Part shown: one piece after another, positions 9,205 to 17,933 of the stretch
Layout of the letters: every line of letters begins with the position of its first letter
Position numbering within the stretch: position 1 is the stretch's first letter
Assembly (NCBI RefSeq): GCF_003050745.1
Contig: NZ_QAOF01000012.1
Coordinates: forward strand, 1 to 64,000
Reading direction: 5' to 3'
Length of the DNA: 64,000 bases
Source: Sphingomonas sp. PP-CE-3G-477
GTDB lineage: Bacteria > Pseudomonadota > Alphaproteobacteria > Sphingomonadales > Sphingomonadaceae
The notes under the pieces: model-generated
What the model saw: the letters and a program-made list of their open reading frames with translations, nothing else
Database searches by the model: none
Told to the model about the DNA's origin: nothing
Made by a program: the position numbers and the translations under genes

Positions 9205-11517
9205 ATGGCCAGCCGCGCGCAGCCAGCCTTGTGGCGTGAGACGGTGAAGGCGGGTGCCGTCCGCAGCGGCGCGCTGATCGCGGCGATCGCGCTGTTCGTC
9301 GGCACGCTGCTGATGGCGCTGGCGCTGGCGAGCTATCACCCGAGCGACCCCGCGCTCAACACCGCATCGGGCGGCGACCCCGCCAACCTGGTCGGGCCGC
9401 CGGGTGCATGGTTCGCCGATATCGCGCTCACGCTGTTCGGACCCGCGGTCGCGCTGTTGCTCCCGATCGGACCGATTCTCGGCATGCGACTGTGGCGTGA
9501 CGCGCCGCTCGGGCATTGGCTGCGAATGGTGCGCGGCGCGGCGATCGGCGTCGCGCTGATGGCGAGCGCGCTGGCATTCGTATCGGGCACATCGGTGCTC
9601 GCGCTCCCCGCCGGCTGGGGCGGCGTGATCGGCCTGTCGGTCTCCAGCGCAGTGCATTGGGCGTTGAGCTTCATCGGCCAGCCGGTCGCCGAACTCTGGT
9701 CCGCGCGCGCGATCGGGCTGGTCGCGGCGATTGCCGGCGCGATCGTCTGGGGCAAGAGCATCGAGATCGATCTCGGCGAGCGCAAATGGCGCCTCCCCCG
9801 CCGCAATCGGACCGAGGCGCTCGGCTATGACGGCTTCGCGGAGATCGACGAGGACGACAACGAGCCACTGACGTTGACGCGGAAACCGGTCGAGCCCCGG
9901 GCGGTTGCCGAGCCCGACCAGCGCCCTGCCCCGGTCATCGCCGATCGCCAGAACGCGCCGTCGCAGGCCAAGCCCAAGGAGCGCCAGTCGTCGCTCGACC
10001 TGCGCGACAATTTCACGCTGCCGAGCCTCGACCTGCTCACGCCGTCGCCGCCGAGCCAGGGCAATGTGATCGACAAGGCGGGGCTCGAGCGCAACGCACG
10101 GCTGCTGGAGAACGTGCTCGACGATTTCCACGTCAAGGGCTCGATCATCGAAGTCCGGCCGGGCCCGGTCGTGACGATGTACGAACTCGAGCCCGCGCCC
10201 GGCATCAAGGCAAGCCGCGTGATCGCGCTCGCTGACGATATCGCGCGCAACATGTCCGCCATTTCGGCACGCGTCGCGGTGATCCCGGGGCGCAACGTCA
10301 TCGGCATCGAGCTGCCGAATGCGCGGCGCGAGGCGGTCAGTCTGCACGAACTCGTCGGCAGCCAGACGTTCGAGGATCAGTCGGCGCAGTTGCCGATCAT
10401 CCTCGGCAAGAACATCGCGGGCGATTCGGTGATCGCCGATCTCGCGCCGATGCCGCATCTGCTGGTCGCGGGCACGACCGGTTCGGGCAAGTCGGTCGGG
10501 CTGAACAGCATGATCCTGTCGCTGCTCTACAAGCTGACGCCGAACCAGTGCCGCATGATCATGATCGATCCGAAGATGCTCGAACTGAGCATGTACGACG
10601 ACATTCCGCATCTGTTGTCGCCGGTCGTCACCGATCCCGCCAAGGCGGTGCGCGCGCTGAAATGGGCGGTCGAGACGATGGAGGATCGCTATCGCCAGAT
10701 GTCCTCCGTCGGCGTTCGGAGCCTCGCGGGTTTCAACGACAAGGTGCGTGGCGCCAAGGCCAAGGGTCAGCCGCTCGGGCGCAAGGTCCAGACGGGGTAT
10801 CATCCCGACACCGGCGCGCCGATGTACGAGGAAGAGAAGCTCGAATACGACGTGCTGCCGCAGATCGTGGTGATCGTCGACGAGCTTGCCGACCTGATGA
10901 TGACCGCGGGCAAGGAGGTCGAGTTCCTCATCCAGCGGCTCGCGCAGAAGGCCCGCGCGGCGGGCATCCACCTGATCATGGCGACGCAGCGGCCGTCGGT
11001 TGACGTCATCACCGGCGTTATCAAGGCCAATTTGCCGACCCGGATCAGCTTCCACGTCACGTCGAAGATCGATTCGCGCACCATCCTCGGCGAGCAGGGC
11101 GCGGAGCAGCTGCTCGGCAAGGGCGACATGCTCTACATGCCCGGCGGCAAGGGCATCGTCCGCGTCCACGGGCCGTTCGTGACCGATGACGAAGTGCGGC
11201 TGGTGGCGGATCACTGGCGCTCGCAGGGGCTGCCGGATTACATCTCGTCGGTGACCGAGGAGCCTGAGGAGAGCTTCGCGCTTGAGGGCTCACCGACGGG
11301 TGAGGACTCCGCGGAGGACCAGCAATATCGCCAGGCGATCCAGCTGGTGTGCGAGTCGCAGAAGGCGTCGACCTCGTGGCTCCAGCGCCAGTTGCGGATC
11401 GGCTACAACTCGGCCGCACGGTTGATCGAGCGGATGGAGAAGGACGGCATCGTCGGTCGCCCCGATCATGTCGGCCGCCGCGAAGTGCTGCGCGATACCG
11501 AGGGGCATGCGATCTAG
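9205..11517 (+). CDS. ftsK: FtsK/SpoIIIE-type DNA translocase
   Basis: Septum-associated DNA pump that clears and aligns chromosome termini at division. Four hydrophobic segments occupy about residues 20-185, a Pro-rich linker runs to about 285, then comes the RecA-like motor with Walker A GTTGSGKSVGLNSM at about residue 425 and Walker B VVIVDELADLMM. The last 70 residues form the gamma winged helix (RQLRIGYNSAARLIERMEKD) that reads the polar KOPS sequences. At 770 aa it is a short-linker form. It is followed by the porin remnant and lolA; ftsK next to lolA is a common arrangement. Confidence 0.95.
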   Translation: MASRAQPALWRETVKAGAVRSGALIAAIALFVGTLLMALALASYHPSDPALNTASGGDPANLVGPPGAWFADIALTLFGPAVALLLPIGPILGMRLWRDAPLGHWLRMVRGAAIGVALMASALAFVSGTSVLALPAGWGGVIGLSVSSAVHWALSFIGQPVAELWSARAIGLVAAIAGAIVWGKSIEIDLGERKWRLPRRNRTEALGYDGFAEIDEDDNEPLTLTRKPVEPRAVAEPDQRPAPVIADRQNAPSQAKPKERQSSLDLRDNFTLPSLDLLTPSPPSQGNVIDKAGLERNARLLENVLDDFHVKGSIIEVRPGPVVTMYELEPAPGIKASRVIALADDIARNMSAISARVAVIPGRNVIGIELPNARREAVSLHELVGSQTFEDQSAQLPIILGKNIAGDSVIADLAPMPHLLVAGTTGSGKSVGLNSMILSLLYKLTPNQCRMIMIDPKMLELSMYDDIPHLLSPVVTDPAKAVRALKWAVETMEDRYRQMSSVGVRSLAGFNDKVRGAKAKGQPLGRKVQTGYHPDTGAPMYEEEKLEYDVLPQIVVIVDELADLMMTAGKEVEFLIQRLAQKARAAGIHLIMATQRPSVDVITGVIKANLPTRISFHVTSKIDSRTILGEQGAEQLLGKGDMLYMPGGKGIVRVHGPFVTDDEVRLVADHWRSQGLPDYISSVTEEPEESFALEGSPTGEDSAEDQQYRQAIQLVCESQKASTSWLQRQLRIGYNSAARLIERMEKDGIVGRPDHVGRREVLRDTEGHAI

Positions 11518-11546
11518 CGCTGCCCGCGCGGTTGTTCGCCCTCGCT

Positions 11547-11625
11547 GTTCCCTCGCGAACGCGGGGATCCAGGAACCAAGACCGATGTCGTCTGGAACCC
11601 TGGGCTCCCGCCTTCACGGGAGAAC
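11547..11625. repeat. palindromic repeat, family B copy 1 (degenerate)
   Basis: A diverged copy of the element whose arms read roughly CGCGAAGGCGGGGACCCA and TGGGCTCCCGCCTTCGCGGG. Here the left arm is eroded and the centre is about 20 bp longer than in the other copies. It lies between ftsK and the porin remnant. Confidence 0.7.
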
Positions 11626-11717
11626 TGGAAGAGGGCGCACTCACTCACATCAGGGTTTCGATCAGCCGACGCCCGGTATACGGGGTTGATACAAGTTACG
11701 AAGAACAGGTGGGCGTA

Positions 11718-13029
11718 ATGGGGTATCGGCGGTTCTGTGCAGCGGCAGCGGTGGCGCTCGCCATGTCCGGTCAGGTCTCCGCGCAGGATACCGCCAAGCA
11801 GACCCCCGGCAGTAGCGCCACCGATACCCAGCACCGCCCTCGTTCCGGCGTACGCCGTGACAGCGATCTCTCGCCCTCTGCGCTGACCGCGGATACGCAG
11901 CGCGCGCTATGCCTCGGAAAGCGCGTATAATTTCTCGGGCGGCGACCGGAAGCTGTTGCGCGAGACCGGTCAGTTCGACGTTGGCGTGCTGCTTGATCTT
12001 GACAAGGTCGTCGGGCTGCGGGGCGGTGCATTCCAGGCGACCGTCACCTACCGCCGTGGCCGCGATCTGGGTGCGGACGCCAACCTTGGCGTGCTGCAAC
12101 AGGTCCAGGAAGTGTACGGCCGCGGCCAGACCGTCCGGCTGACGCAATTCTGGTACGAGCAAATGCTCGGCGAAAAGCTCGAACTGAAGATCGGCCGGAC
12201 CAATCCGGGCGAGGATTTCGCGTCCTTCTCGTGCTATTTCCAGAACCTCAGCTTCTGCGGTGCGCCGCCGGGCAATCTGAACGGCGATTACTGGCAGAAC
12301 TGGCCGATCAGCCAATGGGGCGCGCGGCTGCGCTACGACGTCAACGATCATCTCACACTGAAGACCGCCGCCTACGAAGTGAACCCGCGCAACCTCGATA
12401 ACGACTTCGTGATCGGCCATTTCCACGGTGCGACCGGCGCGCTGATCCCGGTCGAGGCCGAATGGCGACGTGGCTATGATGACGGTCGAGTCGGCGCGTA
12501 CAAGGTCAGCGGCTGGGTCAACACGTCGAACGGCGACGACGTGTTCTACGATCTGAACCGCCGGCCGATCGCGATCACCGGGCTCGAACCGCTCCGCCGC
12601 AGCGCGCGCTACGGGGTGTATTTCAACATCCAGCAACAGGTCACTGGCACCTCCAAGGACGGCAAGTCGGTCACCGGGCTCAGCGTGTTCCTCAACGCGA
12701 CGCAAGCCGATCGCGCGACCTCGACCACCGACAACCAGATTGCCGCGGGGCTGTTCTACAAGGGGCTGGTGCCGTGGCGGCCGAACGACATCCTCGGCTT
12801 CGGCGTGGCGCGGACCAACGTCAACGGGCGCGTGGCAAGGGGCCAGGAACTCGACCCAACGCGGCCCGCGGTGCAGGATGCCGAATACGCGTCGGAAATC
12901 TATTACAGCGTCCACCCCACCAAGTGGCTGGAACTGCGCCCGAACGTGCAGTGGGTCCACAACCCCGGCGGCGTACACGACGCGAACGACGTCGCGGTGC
13001 TCGGCCTGAAGGGTGCGATCACACTGTAG
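11718..13029 (+). pseudogene. OprB-like outer-membrane porin, frameshifted
   Basis: A signal peptide (GYRRFCAAAAVALAMSG, cleaved after VSAQ) starts at 11718 but its frame stops at 11930. The barrel continues in the next frame from just after a stop at 11884 (SESAYNFSGGDRKLLRETGQ onward) to the stop at 13029. The whole span is 1312 bp, one base more than a multiple of three, so a single extra base between about 11886 and 11928 explains the break. The barrel part resembles carbohydrate-selective OprB porins (LGEKLELKIGRTNPGEDFA, cysteine pair CYFQNLSFC, GARLRYDVNDHLTLKTAAYE). Either a recent null mutation or a sequencing error; without the signal peptide the downstream part cannot be exported. 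Confidence 0.75.
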
Positions 13030-13111
13030 TCGGCACGCTCTGGCGGAACCCGCCGAATTCAGTGGCGGTTCAAGCGCGGGCGGGCAACGGTCGCGCCTTG
13101 AGGAGATTTCG

Positions 13112-13741
13112 ATGTTCAATACCCGCCCCGCGGTGATCGCGACGATCGCCGCTCTGTCTGTCGCCGCCGTGCCCTCGCCGATCGCCGCGCAGGCGACCGG
13201 TGACCTGGCCGCCGTGCAGAAGCACCTGCAATCGGTCGAGACGATGACCGCGAATTTCTCGCAGGCGGATCGCAACGGCAAGGTGCTGACCGGCGTGCTG
13301 ACGCTGAAGAAGCCCGGCAAGCTGCGTTTTCAGTATGAGAAGGGCGTGCCGATCCTGATCGTCGCGGAGGGCGGCGCGCTGACCTTCATCGATTATTCGG
13401 TAAAGCAGGTGCAGCGCTGGCCGATCAAGAACTCGCCGCTGGGCGTGCTGCTCGATCCGACCCGCGACATCACGCGTTATGCAAAGCTCGTCCCCGGCTA
13501 TGACCAGCGGATCGTGTCGGTCGAGGCGAACGATCCGAAGCACCCGGAATATGGCCGAATCACGCTGGTGTTCGTCCGCAGTGCCGGCGCGCCGGGCGGC
13601 CTTATGTTGCAGGGCTGGGTCGCGCTCGATAGCCAGAACAACCGGACGACGATTCGCCTGACCAACCAGAAGTTCGGCGAAGCGGTCAGCGACAATACCT
13701 TCCGCTGGAACGATCCGCGCCGGACGGGTGTAAGAAAGTAA
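13112..13741 (+). CDS. lolA: outer-membrane lipoprotein carrier protein LolA
   Basis: Periplasmic chaperone that ferries lipoproteins from LolCDE to the outer membrane. The ATG at 13112 has a good ribosome site (GAGGAG) and gives a signal peptide ending SPIAAQA at about residue 27. The mature protein shows LolA-like strands: MTANFSQADRNGKVLTGVLT, KPGKLRFQYEKGVPILIVA, and the closing IRLTNQKFGEAVSDNTFRW. Length 209 aa is typical. It sits downstream of ftsK, separated only by the broken porin gene. Confidence 0.9.
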   Translation: MFNTRPAVIATIAALSVAAVPSPIAAQATGDLAAVQKHLQSVETMTANFSQADRNGKVLTGVLTLKKPGKLRFQYEKGVPILIVAEGGALTFIDYSVKQVQRWPIKNSPLGVLLDPTRDITRYAKLVPGYDQRIVSVEANDPKHPEYGRITLVFVRSAGAPGGLMLQGWVALDSQNNRTTIRLTNQKFGEAVSDNTFRWNDPRRTGVRK

Positions 13742-14085
13742 CATTAAATCGGTGTCATTCATGCAAGCGACAGGTTCGGCCCCCTAGAGAGTGGCTCGCA
13801 GATGTGGGGCATTCGGGATTTTTCCCCCTGTTGCCCGGATGGTTTCCCCATTTCTTGCCTGCGTGACGAACGCTGAGTTGGCCCTCGCTCCATGCCCCCG
13901 GAGCGGGGGTCTTTCGCGTAGAGCGGCAAGAAGACTGCGTCTTCATGACTCGCTCAAGCGCGGCCGACGGGCAAAGCCCGGTCGACGACAGCGGCTTTGC
14001 CGATGGCGACTTCTTACCTTCTGCTTCTTCCGCACCCCCAGCAGCGTTCCTTGTCCCCACCCCCCCGCAACGCTACATCGCGCTC
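13742..14085. other. gene-free interval between lolA and xthA, with hairpins
   Basis: No gene is supported in these 344 bp. A small hairpin CCCCC-GGAGC-GGGGG followed by TCTTTC at 13895-13915 may terminate lolA transcription. Two further short palindromes lie at about 13934-13948 (GAAGAC/GTCTTC) and 13968-13985 (CGGGC/GCCCG). The frame upstream of xthA is open but is not protein-like, so it was not included in xthA. Confidence 0.45.
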
Positions 14086-14868
14086 GTGAAGATCGTCTCC
14101 TGGAACATCAACTCGGTCCGCTTCCGGATCGCCATCGTCGAACAGTTTCTGCGCGACGAGCAGCCCGACATCCTGTGCCTGCAGGAGACCAAGGTCATCG
14201 ACGGCGACTTCCCCTTGGCGGCATTCCGCGCGCTTGGTTACGAGCACACCGTCCTGCACGGCCAGCGCATGCACCACGGCGTCGCGATCCTCAGCCGAGT
14301 CCCGATCGTCGAGGACGACCGCTTCGACTGGCAGGCGAACAGCGAGGCGCGCCACATCGGCGTCCGGCTGGAGAACGGCGTACGGCTTGAGAACGTCTAC
14401 GTCCCCGCCGGCGGCGATGTCCCCGACCGCGAGGTGAACCCCAAGTTCGGCCAGAAACTCGACTTCATCGAGCGCATGACGACCTGGTCCGAGACGCTGC
14501 CAGGCCCCACCATCCTGGTTGGCGACTTCAACATCGCCCCGCTCGAATCGGACGTCTGGAGCCACAAGCAGTTGCTCGACGTCGTCAGCCACACGCCGAT
14601 CGAAGTCGAGGCGCTCGGCAAGTTGCAGGCGGCCGGCGACTGGGTCGATCTCGGCCGCCGCTTCCACCCCGCCCCCGCGCGCCTGTTCACCTGGTGGAGC
14701 TACCGCGCCAAGGACTGGGCGGCGTCGGACCGTGGCCGCCGGCTCGATCACATGTGGGCAACCGGTGCCGCCGCCGAAGCCGCGGTGTCTCATCACGTCT
14801 ATGAACGTTGCCGAAGCTGGCTCAAGCCGTCCGACCACGTCCCGATCATGACCGAGTTCGCGTTTTGA
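14086..14868 (+). CDS. xthA: exodeoxyribonuclease III
   Basis: Apurinic/apyrimidinic endonuclease and 3'-5' exonuclease of the EEP superfamily for base-excision repair. Catalytic motifs are all visible: VSWNINSVRFR (Asn), CLQETKV (Glu), the VPAGG loop with the Tyr, VGDFNIAP (Asp and Asn), RLDHMWAT (Asp) and the closing SDHVPIM (Asp-His). A GTG at 14086 is chosen because the conserved core begins right there (VKIVSWN). The product is 260 aa, normal for ExoA/XthA. Its stop overlaps the start of ribA. Confidence 0.93.
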   Translation: MKIVSWNINSVRFRIAIVEQFLRDEQPDILCLQETKVIDGDFPLAAFRALGYEHTVLHGQRMHHGVAILSRVPIVEDDRFDWQANSEARHIGVRLENGVRLENVYVPAGGDVPDREVNPKFGQKLDFIERMTTWSETLPGPTILVGDFNIAPLESDVWSHKQLLDVVSHTPIEVEALGKLQAAGDWVDLGRRFHPAPARLFTWWSYRAKDWAASDRGRRLDHMWATGAAAEAAVSHHVYERCRSWLKPSDHVPIMTEFAF

Positions 14869-15911
14869 GTAATCCTCGCGCAGCGGCACGCGCGGTGGAC
14901 GCTCTACGGCGTGGCTGGCCGATCGCGATCGACGGGCTTGTCCTGCTCGCGGTCGAGACGGCGGATGCCGAGCGGTTGGCAGCGTTCGATCCAGACGCGA
15001 ATGGCGGCGTGCTGATCTCGTCGGGTCGTGCGGCGACGTTGAAGCTTGCGAACCAGCTTGCGGCAGCGGATCCCACCGAGCCCGTGCTTGTCGATCGCGC
15101 CCCGTGGATCGACTTCGCCGGGGCCACCGCGATGGCCGATCCGCAATTCGACTTGGCGACTCCGTTGAAGGGTCCGTTCCGCACGCTCCCGGTGAGCGAT
15201 CCCGAAGCGGCCGCCGCGGCGCTACGCCTTGCGCGGATTGCCGGACTGCTCCCCGCCTTCTTCCTCGGCACCGGCGAGCCCGAAGTCAGCATAAGCGCCG
15301 TTGATATAGACGCGCACGAGGATGCGACCCGCCTGACGCTCGCAACGCGCGCACGCCTCCCCGTCGAGGGCGCGGAGGATGCGGAGATCGTCGCGTTCCG
15401 CAGTCCCGAGAGCGCGGACGAGCATATCGCGCTGCTGATCGGCCAGCCCGACGGACAGCCGCCGCTCGTCCGGCTGCACAGCGAGTGCCTGACGGGCGAC
15501 GTGCTGGGCAGTCTCAAATGTGACTGCGGGCCACAACTGCACGCCGCGATCCACGCGATCCAGCATAGCGGCTGGGGTATCCTGCTATATCTGCGTCAGG
15601 AGGGGCGCGGGATCGGGCTGGTCAACAAACTGCGGGCCTATGCGTTGCAGGATCAGGGGTTCGACACGGTCGACGCGAACACGCGGCTCGGCTTTGCGGT
15701 CGACGCGCGCGATTTCGGGGTGGCGGCACGGATGCTGACCCTGCTCGGCCAGCGCGAGGTGCGGTTGCTGACCAACAACCCCGCCAAGGTCGCCGGGCTC
15801 GATGCGGCTGGCGTCACGGTGATCGAACGCGTGCCGCACTTCCTGCCCGCCAATCCGCACAACGCACAATACCTCGCGACCAAGCGCGACCGCACGGGTC
15901 ATCAGTTCTGA
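14865..15911 (+). CDS. ribA: GTP cyclohydrolase II
   Basis: First enzyme of riboflavin synthesis, opening GTP to the pyrimidine precursor. The C-terminal domain (about residues 150-348) has the zinc ligands C-x10-C-x-C in SECLTGDVLGSLKCDCG, the catalytic QEGRGIGL and the GTP-binding RLGFAVDARDFGVAARML. A TTG at 14865, overlapping the xthA stop by 4 bp, is the best start; it gives 348 aa. The N-terminal 150 residues look like a decayed RibB-type lobe without the acidic DDxxRENE loop, so DHBP synthase must be encoded elsewhere. Confidence 0.9.
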   Translation: MSNPRAAARAVDALRRGWPIAIDGLVLLAVETADAERLAAFDPDANGGVLISSGRAATLKLANQLAAADPTEPVLVDRAPWIDFAGATAMADPQFDLATPLKGPFRTLPVSDPEAAAAALRLARIAGLLPAFFLGTGEPEVSISAVDIDAHEDATRLTLATRARLPVEGAEDAEIVAFRSPESADEHIALLIGQPDGQPPLVRLHSECLTGDVLGSLKCDCGPQLHAAIHAIQHSGWGILLYLRQEGRGIGLVNKLRAYALQDQGFDTVDANTRLGFAVDARDFGVAARMLTLLGQREVRLLTNNPAKVAGLDAAGVTVIERVPHFLPANPHNAQYLATKRDRTGHQF

Positions 15912-15940
15912 CCGACATTCCACCTTCCAGGCGCCTGATC

Positions 15941-16423
15941 GTGGTGTTCGGCGCGGCCGTTCGTCCCGATGGCAGCCCGAGCCCGACTCTTGCCCGCCGC
16001 ATAGCGTTCGCGGCCGCCGCGGCGGCGCGCTACGTCGACGCGGACCTGTTCTGCTCAGGCGCCAAGGGGACGCACGGGCCCTCGGAAGCGTCGGTGATGG
16101 CGAATGTGCTGGCCGAGACGGTCGATCGATCGCGGATCCATCTCGACGAGGCCAGCGTGGATACGTTGCAGAGCGTCGTCGCCGCGACCGCGTTCGCGCG
16201 CGCGGGGCAGTATGCGCAGTGCATGATCTGCACCGACGGCTACCACCAGCCCCGCATTCGCATGCTGTTCGCGATGCTCGGTATGCCCGCGAGCGCCATC
16301 CACGTGCCGCATGGCGGGAGCCGGCGGTACCAGCTCAAGATGCGGTCGCGGGAAGCGGCGGCGATTCCGTATGATCTGGTTGCAGGTATCGGCGCGATCT
16401 GGCGACGGAAGCGGGCGGGCTAA
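15941..16423 (+). CDS. YdcF-like DUF218 protein
   Basis: Short single-domain member of the DUF218/YdcF family, 160 aa from a GTG at 15941. The core Rossmann-like strand VVFGAAVRPDGSPSPTLARR, the FCSGAKGTHGPSEASVM loop, LDEASVDTLQSV (the usual E-x-x-S-x-x-T-x-x-N region with Asn replaced) and ICTDGYHQPR are recognisable. The first strand actually begins a few residues upstream (RRLIVVFG), in frame back to a CTG that overlaps the ribA stop, so the true start could be that CTG at 15908. The function of the family is not settled; envelope carbohydrate roles are known for relatives. Confidence 0.75.
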   Translation: MVFGAAVRPDGSPSPTLARRIAFAAAAAARYVDADLFCSGAKGTHGPSEASVMANVLAETVDRSRIHLDEASVDTLQSVVAATAFARAGQYAQCMICTDGYHQPRIRMLFAMLGMPASAIHVPHGGSRRYQLKMRSREAAAIPYDLVAGIGAIWRRKRAG

Positions 16424-16477
16424 GCGACCATCGCCTCCACGCTGGTCGAACGGAGCACCCTTGCCCGTCGTCTAGTT

Positions 16478-16533
16478 TGTTTCCCAGCGAAGGCGGGGAC
16501 CCAGACTGGGCTCCCGCCTTCGCGGGAGAACAA
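16478..16533. repeat. palindromic repeat, family B copy 2
   Basis: Compact inverted repeat of about 56 bp between the convergent DUF218 and HAD genes. Left arm GCGAAGGCGGGGACCCAG, right arm CTGGGCTCCCGCCTTCGC, almost no centre. Also found at 37598, 48372 and 50733 and in decayed form at 11547. Confidence 0.9.
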
Positions 16534-16559
16534 GGAGGCAGGAGACTCCCAGGCTCCGA

Positions 16560-17240
16560 TCAAATGCTTCCAATCAACCGGGTCACGTCGGCGAAGCTCT
16601 CCGCCAGCGCATCAACACCGATCGCCTTCAGCCGCGCACCATGCTCGGCATTGCAATGCGACCCCGCCGACAAACCAATGACATAGCCGCCTGACGCTAC
16701 CGCCCCAGTCGCCCCCACAGGCGAATCCTCGAGGATCGCTGTCCGTGCAATATCGACGCCCAACTGCCGCGCGCCAAACAGATACAGGTCGGGTGCGGGC
16801 TTGCCGTTCGTCACATGCTCCCGCCCGCTATAGAGGTGGTCGCCGAACGCATCGCGCAGCCCGATATGCTCCAGATGCCGCGCGATCCACGAAACCGGGC
16901 TCGACGAGACGATAGCCTTGGGCAAGTCGGCAGGAAGCGAGCGGACGAACGCTACTGCGCCCTCGATCGCATTGACACCGGCCGCCATCACACGCTCGTC
17001 TTCAGCTTTGCGCGCGGCGTAGAAATCGTCGGGGAGAGGCCGGTCGATCCAGCGTTCGACCGCGTCGATGAACTGAGGCCCGGCAAGCCCCATAAAGTTC
17101 GCCATCGAATCTTCAGCGCTGGTCGGGTGCCCCGCGGCGGTCAGCCATTCGGCGATGTGCCGGTTGCCCACGGCTTCGCTGTCGATCAGCACGCCGTCGA
17201 AGTCGAACAGCAGTGCGTCGAACCGAACCGGTATGCTCAT
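16560..17240 (-). CDS. HAD-family phosphatase (beta-phosphoglucomutase-like)
   Basis: Cytoplasmic HAD hydrolase of subfamily IA with a helical cap. Motif I is LLFDFDGVLIDSE (nucleophile Asp), motif II is AIVSSSPVSW (Ser), motif III is the Lys in NGKPAPDLYLFGA, and motif IV is AILEDSPVGATGAV (Glu-Asp). The start at 17240 (MSIPVRF) overlaps the yggS stop by 4 bp, so the two are cotranscribed. The product is 226 aa. The substrate is probably a small sugar phosphate, but the sequence alone does not say which. Confidence 0.87.
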   Translation of the reverse strand: MSIPVRFDALLFDFDGVLIDSEAVGNRHIAEWLTAAGHPTSAEDSMANFMGLAGPQFIDAVERWIDRPLPDDFYAARKAEDERVMAAGVNAIEGAVAFVRSLPADLPKAIVSSSPVSWIARHLEHIGLRDAFGDHLYSGREHVTNGKPAPDLYLFGARQLGVDIARTAILEDSPVGATGAVASGGYVIGLSAGSHCNAEHGARLKAIGVDALAESFADVTRLIGSI

Positions 17241-17911
17241 GCGCCCGTCCCCCGCGCACCGAACAACGCGCTGCCGATCCGGACGTGAGTCGCGCCGATC
17301 GTCACCGCCGTCTCGAAATCGTCCGACATGCCCATGCTGAGCCCGGTCAGCCCGTGATCGCGCGCGAGCTTTGCCAGCAGCGCGAAATACGGCGCCGGCT
17401 CGATGTCCGCGGGCGGCAGGCACATCAGCCCCGCGATCGGCAAACCGGCGGCGCGCGCCTGTTCCACCAGCGCAGGCAGGTCCGCGATTGCGCAGCCGCC
17501 CTTTTGCGGCTCGTCGCCGATGTTGACCTGGAGGAAACAGTCCGGCCGACGATCGCTTGCCTCCATCGCCTTGCCCAGCGCGGCGACCAGCGACGGGCGA
17601 TCGACCGCGTGGATGCAGTCGAACAACGCCACCGCCTCGGCCGCCTTGTTCGACTGGAGCTGGCCGATCAGGTGCAGTTCGACGTCGGGATATTTCTCGC
17701 GCAACGCCGGCCATTTCTCGGACGCTTCCTGCACGCGGTTCTCGCCGAACACGCGCTGGCCCTCGGCGAGCAGCGGCTCCATCGCCTCGACCGGATGCGT
17801 CTTGGAGACCGCGATCAGCGTCACGTCTGTGATCCGGCGATCGGCGATCTCTGCGGCCTTGGCGATCTGGGTGCGGATGGCCTGCAATTTGGTGGTGTCG
17901 TCAGCAATCAT
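17237..17911 (-). CDS. YggS/PROSC-family pyridoxal-phosphate homeostasis protein
   Basis: Single-domain TIM-barrel PLP-binding protein of 224 aa. The PLP lysine lies in LIAVSKTHPVEA; other conserved segments are FGENRVQEASEKW, LHLIGQLQSNK and the C-terminal GLSMGMSDDFETAVTIGATHVRIGSALFG. The ATG at 17911 is preferred because it is close to the family N-terminus. The family buffers PLP and affects amino-acid pools. The gene is divergent from the thiamine phosphate synthase-like gene with only about 22 bp between start codons. Confidence 0.92.
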   Translation of the reverse strand: MIADDTTKLQAIRTQIAKAAEIADRRITDVTLIAVSKTHPVEAMEPLLAEGQRVFGENRVQEASEKWPALREKYPDVELHLIGQLQSNKAAEAVALFDCIHAVDRPSLVAALGKAMEASDRRPDCFLQVNIGDEPQKGGCAIADLPALVEQARAAGLPIAGLMCLPPADIEPAPYFALLAKLARDHGLTGLSMGMSDDFETAVTIGATHVRIGSALFGARGTGA

Positions 17912-17933
17912 GCGGCGCGCTATAGGCAGCGGC

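Noticed and set aside
9178..11214. Leftward open frame of 678 codons opposite ftsK
   Set aside because: Composition is Arg/Asp/His-rich, no motif or start site; it is a shadow of ftsK codon bias.
13945..14085. Extended N-terminus of exonuclease III from an upstream ATG
   Set aside because: The extra residues are low-complexity and unrelated to the family; the conserved core starts at the GTG at 14086.
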